Source: Uloborus plumipes
Taxonomy: Eukaryota; Arthropoda; Arachnida; Araneae; Uloboridae
Length of the DNA: 64,000 nucleotides
Reading direction: 5' to 3'
NCBI GenBank assembly: GCA_038373865.1
Contig: JAXGGA010005864.1
Span: forward strand, 1-64,000
Within the stretch, counting starts at the first letter, position 1, and each line of letters begins with the position of its first letter. The translations under genes were made by a program, and so were the position numbers. This document shows positions 60,301 through 64,000 of this stretch, piece by piece. Under the pieces are notes generated by a model, which ran no database searches, had not been told where the DNA came from, and worked only from the letters and a program-made list of their open reading frames with translations.

Positions 60301-63249
60301 TTTTTGAAATTTACTTTCATATACTAATGACATGAATTTTTCAATATTTTATCAGTTTTCTTTGTAAGTCTTTCTATTATTATTTTGGTTTTTTTTTAAT
60401 TAAAAAGGAACATTTGTCATGAAATTTCATCTGAAACAGGGAAACAATATGACACATGAAATTTCTAAACATTTTAAAACTAAGAAAAAATTTCATAGAA
60501 AACAAATCAGCACAGAAAACATGGCGCCAATAATTTTCTACGGAGAATCGAAGAGAAAAGCAGAGACAGAGAGAAGCCTATGAGGTGAAAGCTGCGCAGA
60601 AACCAAGATCCTCGTCGGCGATGCACAGAGGCACATTTTATTCTGCCTTCGCCGGCTAATGTTGTAACTCCAGTTAAGCCACTTCCTAAAAACTATGACG
60701 TCAAACCATTTACGTAGTACTATTGTGAAAATGAATTTGGCAACAGATAAGAATTAGGTGAACTGTTTTCGTTCTTTCGATAAAGGGGACGTTGAAAATA
60801 TGTGGATGTAAAACAGTTATGAAAATATTGGCTGTAAGATTAAGTGTTAAGTGTCCTTTCAAGTATTAATAAATAAAATGGTTTTTATAATAAAATAATA
60901 ATCCTGGCTCCAGTTTCTACAGCGAACGTGAAGGGGGGGGAGCGGCACGGGGTGTTCTTAATGCTATGAGTAGATACAGAAGTCGAAATGTAGCGTCGGT
61001 TGATCCTTATCAATAGTACAAAAATGAAAACGTTCCGATTTTTTTCTTTTTGCTATACTCGCTGCGTAATACTTGAATTTTTTTTAAATCAACGCAATAA
61101 GTGCCATTGAATGAAGTTAAGAGGTTGGTCTATTTTCTTCATGGGCAGGCACTGCCTACCCTGACGACACCTCCCTGATAGAGCTATACATTTTATCTGA
61201 GTTCACACTCATATATTATATCAAATAACTAAACTAGTAATTTAAATAAGTAAAACTCAAACATGAATGAAAAGTATTAAAATTGAAACATGAGCTTCAA
61301 AATTATGCAAAAGTTTTCAACAAAAAAAAAAAAGAGAACAAGTTAAATTGAAAACTTTGTTTTGAAGAAAATTAAAAATGTTAAACTAAATGGTTAAATA
61401 CACCCTTTTGTGGTTGGGCAGTCTCAGAGAGTTACCTGTTAATTGAATGGGATATTTCGTCAAGAACTGCAAGGGGGTTAAGCACCTACAAAGTGAAAAG
61501 CAAAAAAAATTAAATTGAATTTTGACACCTAGAATTCAAATTGTGTTTTTCGCGGTGATGCATTGTGATAGGTAGACGTATGTTTGTATGTGTGCGTGTA
61601 GAACATGGATGCCACCACCAGGATAAGCGTAGGCGAGCATGTGAACAGGCTGAGTAGCTCCATGATCCCACATGGCGCAGACAATTTACGTTGGCAGGCT
61701 GCCAATCTAAAAAAAGGGAACCACCTGGCAACTGAGGTCCGAAAAAACTTATTTCAAATTGTCATTGCTCAAAAAACATCAGACCACACATTCCTCAATA
61801 CTCGAAAATTTTGTTCATTTTAATGAAAATAAAAAAATACTCCAAAACAATCAATCAGAATAATTTATAAAATAGAATTATGGATAAAATAGTAGTAAAT
61901 TTTGTTTTCCCCAATGCAGGAGCCTTTTGAACATTATCCTAACGTGTAGCCGTAAACTTTGTCATCTACAGCTTTTGTTCAGTAAATTCTGCTACTCAAT
62001 AAATTTCATTTTACTTACATTTTTGTAATCTTTTGTACGCTTTCGCCCAATTATCTCTGTGTAAAGTTGTTAGAGCTCCAATTGGATCTTTTCGATACAT
62101 AGATTGCTCAACAACAATCTTGAATTGAGTTAAAAGTTGACTTTCATTTAAAGGTTTTCCATCATTCCCATACACATCTACGGCAAAATACTAAAAAAAG
62201 AAAAATAAATGCACTAAAAATTAAAATATATGTATATACAGTATGAAAGAGATAAAACAAATGTTGAAATAATGCAGATATTGAGGCATGAAACATTTTA
62301 AGATTGAAACAAAATCATAAATTTATAATTTAAAGGTGCTAATGCATAAATATGTGCATTGCCCAAATGGAAATCGAAGAATCTCATGACTAAAGAAAAG
62401 AATCAAGTCTTAAAAAGCAACACATAACGGTTGTTATTCATCGCTCATATTTAAATGCTTCAGCTTTAATATTGAATTTGAACTGGAATACTTACATGGT
62501 TATTATGAGCAACTACAATGTGTCTTGGCCTTTCTTGCTCTAAGTTACCGTAATATAAGCCATCTTTTGGATACCCAGGAATTCGACAAGTTGAAAATAT
62601 TTTTGAGTATTGCGACATATCAAGAGGTTGACCACCCATTGAATCAAGGGGCAAGGAATTGCTAAAACAAAAGCAAAAAATAGTTATAAAAAATGGTTTA
62701 AAAAAGCTATTACTGTTAACATACTATTTTAGACATTTTTGCGTATCTCTTTTCTTTTTTTTTTTTTTGGTCAAAACAAGTAAAATACTTTTAAAAACTA
62801 CATTGCTTTTGGTAAGATCATGCTAAATTGATAAAATTTTTAATACTATAGTAAAAAATAGGATTAAACATCTCATTCAGCACTCATTAAACAATTCTTA
62901 AAGTTCATTGGCTGAGTTGTACAAAAAAAAATATTGAAAATTTATTTTTCATGATCTACAAGTAAGAGAAAAAATTGTATTTGGAAACTTTCGACCAGGA
63001 AAACAGCTTGAAAACTACAAAAGAAAAAAAAGCACTTTCAAACAGAACTAAATAATTGAAAGGTAAATTTTAAAAAAAAAATGCATCCATAAGTGACTAA
63101 TTAGAAGAAGTAATTCAAAAATTATTATTCACAAAAACATATGTTTTATTTCAACACCTTGGTTTAAGGTATCATAAAAACAAAATGTTAATTACCCGTC
63201 AATCAATTCTTTATAATCCAAAGCACCAGCTACCAATCTAGCAGCATAC
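27681..63249 (-). CDS. CRAT: Carnitine O-acetyltransferase (10 exons, N-terminus off window)
   Basis: CRAT transfers acetyl groups between CoA and carnitine and buffers acetyl-CoA in mitochondria and peroxisomes. The exons in transcript order are 63249-63196, 62661-62496, 62190-62019, 59016-58835, 52813-52713, 52621-52499, 44158-44036, 42840-42642, 40374-40237 and 27896-27681. They join in frame to about 490 residues, with roughly 130 missing upstream. Landmarks: LPLDSMGGQPL; HGGGVQGNAGNRWYDK; YEHSPAEGPP with the catalytic His at 52771-52769; GKDFVKSQRLSPDSF (CoA contact region); GRTETIRS; FKLSTSQ; GPLVPDGYG. The two Thr of GRTETIR and EGPP after the His favour CRAT over choline acetyltransferase (GRVDNIR, FDG). 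Met in FMCYGP matches the short-chain acyl pocket. The end AKL is a peroxisomal targeting signal. All introns are GT-AG. Confidence 0.94.
28734..31765. mobile_element. CAGGGTGGCCACAG-ended element, TSD ATTAA
   Basis: CAGGGTGGCCACAG and CTGTGGCCACCCTG are exact inverted ends. ATTAA flanks both (28729-28733 and 31766-31770). Subterminal AATCAGGGAA repeats occur at both ends. The interior repeats a loose GGGG..TTTGAAAAA..ACT(T/G)..AAA pattern but has no transposase. The 5-bp duplication would fit a hAT5-like subgroup. Confidence 0.8.
30476..31165. mobile_element. hAT MITE CAGTGATTCCCAACC, TSD GCTTATAC
   Basis: The ends CAGTGATTCCCAACC and GGTTGGGAAACACTG are inverted. Perfect duplications GCTTATAC lie at 30468-30475 and 31166-31173. 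Subterminal GGGCGAT units occur at both sides. It is inserted inside the 28734-31765 element. Confidence 0.92.
32990..33908. mobile_element. hAT element TAGGGCTGGG, TSD CTGACTAT
   Basis: The ends TAGGGCTGGGTAATGC and ACATCGTCCAGCCCTA are inverted (imperfect). Exact CTGACTAT duplications lie at 32982-32989 and 33909-33916. Subterminal ACATCGG/GATGCATC palindromes are present. It carries the small MITE at 33272-33435. Confidence 0.9.
33272..33435. mobile_element. hAT MITE of the GTCATTTCAAG family, copy 2
   Basis: The ends CAGGCCCGTCATTTAG and GAAATGACGTCCCTG are inverted, with two homopolymer G/C runs inside. It is in inverse orientation to copies 1 and 3. The flanking repeats (TCAGGTGA / TTCAGGCG) are only partly alike. 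Confidence 0.7.
33922..36642. mobile_element. CAGGGCTCCCAA-ended element, TSD TATAAT
   Basis: CAGGGCTCCCAA and TTTGGGAGCCCTG are inverted ends. TATAAT flanks both (33916-33921 and 36643-36648). Subterminal GAGGAC / ACGGAC repeats mark both ends (AAAAAGAGGACTTGGGAGG left, AAAAACGGACC right). There is no transposase. It starts a few bases from the end of the preceding hAT element. Confidence 0.8.
34085..34236. mobile_element. hAT MITE of the GTCATTTCAAG family, copy 3
   Basis: The interior runs from GAGGGCTGTCATTTCAAG to AAATGACGGGCCTG. Exact 8-bp duplications CCTTAGGT lie at 34077-34084 and 34237-34244. At 152 bp it is the clearest copy for defining the family. Confidence 0.9.
37293..38742. 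mobile_element. Tigger-like MITE split by another element
   Basis: The left end CAGTCTAGTCTCAAAGCTC and the right end (TTCGAGTTATCGAGACTCG region) are imperfect inverted copies. They are of the CAGTCGAGTCTCGA type seen in pogo/Tigger relatives. The original length without the insert is about 0.17 kb. Confidence 0.6.
37424..38699. mobile_element. TA-flanked element GGGGAGAGTGGTAATG
   Basis: GGGGAGAGTGGTAATGAATG and CATTCATTACCACTCTCCCC are perfect inverted ends, bordered by TA on each side. GAATGGGCCA units recur several times inside in both orientations. There is no ORF of note. It is inserted in the Tigger-like MITE. Confidence 0.85.
40237..40374 (-). CDS. CRAT: CRAT exon with FKLSTSQ
   Basis: 46 whole codons, from AINGLGIDRLLLGLRK to THFKLSTSQ. 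STSQ is the conserved carnitine-site loop. The acceptor is TTTTGCAG and the donor GTAACT. Confidence 0.95.
41215..42455. repeat. Repeat unit bounded by TTTCTTCTATAT motifs
   Basis: It starts near GTCACGAAACTTTCTTC and ends with a hairpin, ACTTTCTTCTATAT then ATATAGAAGAAAGT (42417-42449). It contains the 144-bp array, a (CA)n/CAGA tract (42262-42328), and GTCGAAATGGACTCAGCGC. The class is unknown. The terminal hairpin is reminiscent of Helitron-like 3' ends but lacks enough support for that call. Confidence 0.5.
41699..42150 (+). repeat. Tandem array, 144-bp units
   Basis: The landmark CTCCACC begins at 41699, 41843, 41987 and 42131, exactly 144 bp apart. Units hold GGGTCTACCTATGGACC and TTACTTCCTGAGATATAGC, and are highly similar to each other. 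Confidence 0.93.
42642..42840 (-). CDS. CRAT: CRAT exon with TYESAS and GRTETIRS
   Basis: Encodes KIHNEIAATYESASTRKF through AHKEYTMQ. It carries the carnitine-contact Thr residues of GRTETIRS. The donor is GTAATC. Confidence 0.95.
44036..44158 (-). CDS. CRAT: CRAT exon with GKDFVKSQRLSPD
   Basis: Encodes IVNDLEMSCFTYETYGKDF through IQLAFY. The two Lys of GKDFVK sit in the CoA-phosphate contact region of the family. The acceptor is TTCTTGTAG and the donor GTATGT. Confidence 0.94.
45737..46692 (+). repeat. Left arm of the long inverted repeat
   Basis: Pairs with 48646-49595. Landmarks are GTTCAACCAC, ACACCCACCATCT, GATGAAACTTGGTATACTTC, and GGTATTTTAGGGATTCAACC. Arm identity stays high to the inner edge (TACTTTTACTTCTGTGC). 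Confidence 0.88.
47070..47576 (-). CDS. Uncharacterised cysteine-rich protein, 168 aa
   Basis: An intact single-exon frame runs from ATG (47576-47574) to TAA (47072-47070), with an in-frame stop just upstream. The protein has paired Cys/His spacings suited to metal binding: SICSIG, SECHK, NICFHHE, VCSDPLKRHK, KLCCNCRE, and CTVDDC. A charged, probably helical tail follows (EDSESTEESSRQREKAKEKL). There is no signal peptide or membrane segment. A loosely similar Cys-rich N-terminal module (FHH, CCDP..xH, PGxKLCxxC) is, as far as I recall, common in predicted arthropod proteins that may come from transposons; this memory is unverified. It lies in the core between the ~955-bp arms, which points to a mobile-element gene rather than a host gene. 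It is on the same strand as CRAT and inside its intron. The function is unknown. Confidence 0.6.
   Translation of the reverse strand: MDVSICSIGKLTVSECHKLIFTHDIGIKNIDCLNEDEKELLSVRLDCELDSVQNICFHHENLFLKKYELKHKVCSDPLKRHKVQIKNSLRPVTFQQSKCLTEKGLKVKPGEKLCCNCREIIYKIDEDSISCTVDDCNYLEQEDSESTEESSRQREKAKEKLDKSLNEM
48646..49595 (-). repeat. Right arm of the long inverted repeat
   Basis: Reverse complement of 45737-46692. The last bases of the terminus lie at 50300-50301 because a hAT MITE interrupts it at its very end. Confidence 0.88.
49596..50291. mobile_element. hAT MITE CAGTGGCGTACGC, TSD GGAATGAC
   Basis: The ends CAGTGGCGTACGCAG and CTGAGTACGCCACTG are inverted. Exact 8-bp duplications GGAATGAC lie at 49588-49595 and 50292-50299. 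There are G-runs near both ends. It landed in the terminal bases of the long-TIR element. Confidence 0.92.
50350..50535. mobile_element. hAT MITE of the GTCATTTCAAG family, copy 4
   Basis: It runs from CAGTCTCGTCATTTC to AAATGACGGGCCTG, with the shared AAGCCCACTTATATGTAAAT core. The flanking octamers are poorly matched, so it is an older copy. Confidence 0.7.
51729..52010 (+). mobile_element. tRNA-derived SINE, well preserved
   Basis: The A box region AGTAGCCCGATCGGTAAGGC (51741-51760) and B box GGTTTGATCCC (51787-51797) are spaced as in a tRNA. The tRNA-like part carries CTCGTAAC at the anticodon position. The body continues with GATCAAAGATCCACCGTC, CACAAAG, GGTTTACTCGGCCCTTGG and GGGACCCTGGAGTGTGTG. 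It is a SINE rather than a tRNA gene because no acceptor stem closes. Copy 1 is at 1009-1320. Confidence 0.85.
52499..52621 (-). CDS. CRAT: CRAT exon ERTKGNKW to EAERDLD
   Basis: Encodes ERTKGNKWLPSSAISEPQKL and then RFRLSDETMEDIAEAERDLD. The KLRF element is conserved. The split codons on both sides join in frame. Confidence 0.93.
52713..52813 (-). CDS. CRAT: CRAT catalytic-histidine exon
   Basis: Encodes FIVGEDGVVGLTYEHSPAEG and PPITSMMDHIVDY. The acceptor GTGTTTAG (52815-52814) is chosen over a closer AG at 52804 because only it keeps frame and restores the conserved FIVxEDG. Confidence 0.94.
53620..53755 (+). pseudogene. Non-LTR retrotransposon RT fragment
   Basis: One frame reads QVNQLQQDLDHITMWAD. 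After a one-base shift the next frame reads NVGKCQMLHLGHGNKHT. This is the palm/thumb portion common to jockey/CR1-like reverse transcriptases (LQxDLDxxxxWA...NxxKCxxxxxG). Both a frameshift and a stop are present. The rest of the element is missing. Confidence 0.75.
53839..53935 (+). repeat. Unoccupied paralogue of the Tc1 target repeat
   Basis: GTCAACTGAATAAATTTAAA then TTATTATATTTTTTAATTC and ATGTGCACCACGACC. It matches the left flank (54702-54753) joined to the right flank (56417-56455) of the Tc1-like insertion. Confidence 0.8.
54359..54680 (+). repeat. Pair of direct repeats CTGGCNGGGANGTTTGG
   Basis: CTGGCCGGGAAGTTTGG (about 54360) and CTGGCTGGGAGGTTTGG (about 54601) begin related blocks. 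They share AAATTTCC(C/T)GATTGT(T/C)GCC. They are part of the same unclassified repeat that hosts the Tc1 insertion. Confidence 0.7.
54714..55307 (+). repeat. 297-bp tandem duplication of flank plus Tc1 left end
   Basis: 54714-55010 and 55011-55307 appear identical by eye. Each copy holds about 40 bp of host flank (CACTTTGACCCCTCTGAAG), the left inverted repeat and the element 5' untranslated sequence. Confidence 0.92.
54754..56416 (+). mobile_element. Tc1/mariner-type transposon with doubled left end
   Basis: The left inverted repeat CACTGCTCGACATTGAAAA begins at 54754 and again at 55051. The right one ends at 56416. The repeats are about 47 bp. TA borders the ends (54752-54753 and 56417-56418). 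Without the 297-bp duplication the element is 1366 bp, a normal Tc1 size. It encodes a broken transposase. Confidence 0.93.
55316..56271 (+). pseudogene. Tc1-like transposase, disrupted
   Basis: This is a cut-and-paste DDE transposase for the surrounding element. The frame from ATG 55316 gives a helix-turn-helix N-terminus (SIRQIAADTHMDASTVHRLC) and ends at 55615. The catalytic part resumes in another frame with CLEWCRTRATWMAEWQTVVF and SDE. An in-frame TAA at 55720-55722 then replaces the usual Ser after SDE. It continues with MVWGAI, FQQDNARPHSA and SPDLSPIEHVWD, and ends PTSY at 56271. About 32 residues separate the second Asp and the Glu. Residues normally found between the two halves are missing, so there is a deletion with a frameshift near 55600 as well as the stop. 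It is not functional as it stands. Confidence 0.92.
56419..57281. repeat. Unclassified repeat tails with CAGA tract
   Basis: Two similar segments read GGCCTTCGAGGTGCAAGAGG...GGCCAGCGG...TATATATATAGAT (about 56890-57020) and GGGCTTTGAGGTCTGGTGGCC...(GACA)n...TATTATTATAGAT (about 57055-57202). They look like two ends of the same retroelement-like family. There is no ORF. Confidence 0.5.
57282..58829 (+). repeat. Tandem duplication, ~793-bp unit
   Basis: Copy 1 (57282-58074) and copy 2 (58075-58829) both start TAGCTGCCAGGGCAGCTAG and end near TCAGTTTTTAATATAAGTAG. Copy 2 lacks a segment of about 45-60 bp that in copy 1 contains CCCGGCGTTGCACGGGC. A shorter repeat of the AATATAAGTAGAT tail occurs inside each copy. 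It ends only a few bases from the donor of the CRAT HGGG exon. Confidence 0.9.
58835..59016 (-). CDS. CRAT: CRAT exon with HGGG
   Basis: Encodes DSKNKYSLQKIQTAIFLLCLD through GNAGNRWYDKTIQ. HGGG...NRWYDK is a family hallmark. The donor is GTACCT, which is weaker than the others. It immediately abuts the tandem repeat ending at about 58829. Confidence 0.92.
59017..60521. other. CRAT intron, nothing recognised
   Basis: AT-rich intronic DNA without a supported gene or complete element. Confidence 0.45.
60522..60921 (+). mobile_element. Possible LTR fragment
   Basis: A GC-richer island starts TGGCGCC and ends TTTCTACA, followed at once by GCGAACGTGAAGG. That resembles the junction of a gypsy-type LTR with its primer-binding region. 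It includes AATAAA signals. A second LTR and coding parts are absent, so the call is weak. Confidence 0.3.
60922..62018. other. CRAT intron, unclassified sequence
   Basis: Contains a GC-richer block at 61590-61730 (GGATGCCACCACCAGGATAA, GTGAACAGGCTGAGTAGC) that looks like a fragment of some repeat but was not identified. No exon of CRAT fits here. Confidence 0.4.
62019..62190 (-). CDS. CRAT: CRAT exon YFAVDVYGNDG to KRLQK
   Basis: Encodes YFAVDVYGNDGKPLNESQLL through HRDNWAKAYKRLQK. The donor is GTAAGT and the acceptor TTTTTTAG. Confidence 0.93.
62496..62661 (-). CDS. CRAT: CRAT exon with LPLDSMGGQPL
   Basis: Encodes NSLPLDSMGGQPLDMSQYSK through RPRHIVVAHNNH. SCR(I/V)PG-like and HIxVxHN signatures are conserved. 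The donor is GTAAGT. Confidence 0.94.
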
Positions 63250-64000
63250 CTAAATTAAGAAAGTAAATTTTTGAAAAATAACAGTTGATGAAAAACAAAT
63301 TTTTAAAATGAATGAAAATTATTTACAACTTTGTAAAGTTCTTGTAAATATAGTTGTGATAGGATTACAACTATAAGTAACTGAAGTCAAACGCAAGAGA
63401 ATAAAAATGTATATACAGTAATGATAAAAGTTTTGACATTTTTAAACTTCCAAAGTCATTTCAAAATATTCAATAGTAGAGAAAGAAAGTAAAATAAACT
63501 ATAAAATCGTAAAAATGAAGTAAAACATTATGGTTGCAGATAATATTTAATAAAATTTTGCAAACATGAAAATATTAAAATAGAAATGTTTTCACAGTAT
63601 TTCATAGTGCAAATATTTATTCAGTACAGATTGTTAATTCTCTTAAAACAACAATAACAAAAACGTTATTACTTTATTCAAAAAACTAACTAATGTATCA
63701 AGTCCAAAGTGCTTTTTTGCATGAATGAAATAAAGTTTTTTGAGCAACAGGAGCATTATTTTTTTATCTTTTTTAATTTGTTTTTATTTATTTTTTACTT
63801 TTATTTACATTTTTTAGTCTTGCAAGTTTTAGTTCAATATGCTGAGAAAAAAAAATCTGAAGAGAGAAGTTTCAAATTCATTGAAATGTAATTTTTTCCA
63901 CATTTGTCAAAAAGTAAGCATGGCACAAATTGCCCATTCAGAAATTCGCAATGTTATTTTGTTTAAGGCATTTCATTAATTACAATAACAAAACCAAGCA
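62662..64000. other. CRAT introns around the 54-nt exon
   Basis: Besides the short exon at 63196-63249 nothing coding is visible. The expected upstream CRAT region (the family's YLxxRxPLVVxSSPG stretch) is not present, so it must lie past the window edge. Confidence 0.5.
63196..63249 (-). CDS. CRAT: CRAT first exon visible in the window
   Basis: A short exon of 54 nt encoding YAARLVAGALDYKELIDG. It matches AAKLIEGVLDFKxMID of the family. The upstream exons lie beyond position 64000; 63250-64000 shows no further exon. Confidence 0.88.

Noticed and set aside
61605..61823. ORF starting MDATTRISVGEHVNRLSSSM
   Set aside because: No domain or splice support. It lies inside a CRAT intron in a GC-richer patch that looks like repeat debris.

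Overview
The window is AT-rich animal DNA. It has spliced genes with GT-AG introns, long introns and heavy repeat content. It looks like an arthropod, probably an arachnid such as a spider. That guess rests on gene structure and on repeat families I remember as common in spider genomes (for example the hAT-like CAGGGCTGCGGAGTCGG repeat), so the taxon is inference.

Two conserved genes span most of it. On the + strand, eight exons from 6110 to 27109 encode a complete 241-residue dolichyldiphosphatase (DOLPP1). On the - strand, ten exons from 63249 down to 27681 encode the last ~490 residues of carnitine O-acetyltransferase (CRAT). Its N-terminus lies beyond position 64000. The two genes converge, and their stop codons are only about 570 bp apart. 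As I recall, human DOLPP1 and CRAT are also convergent neighbours, so this looks like ancient microsynteny. DOLPP1 acts on dolichyl diphosphate recycling at the ER. CRAT buffers acetyl-CoA in mitochondria and peroxisomes. I see no functional link beyond position.

Region by region: 1-6109 is upstream of DOLPP1 and holds a piggyBac remnant, a tRNA-derived SINE, and foldback repeats. The 8.7-kb first intron of DOLPP1 (6195-14866) contains a SINE split by a hAT element inside a TA-flanked element, a 2.1-kb hAT element, and a seven-copy ~147-bp tandem array. Later DOLPP1 introns hold several MITEs and a long (AT)n tract. The last CRAT intron (27897-40236) is a stack of nested DNA transposons whose target-site duplications can be read directly. 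Another CRAT intron (44159-52498) holds a ~6-kb hAT-ended element (TSD TATCTATT). Inside that is a second element with ~955-bp terminal inverted repeats, whose ~2-kb core carries an intact 168-codon cysteine-rich ORF. Intron 52814-58834 holds a broken Tc1-like element with a tandemly doubled left end, a LINE fragment, and a ~0.8-kb tandem duplication.

The best candidate for something undescribed is the long-TIR element at 45737-50301 and its cysteine-rich ORF.
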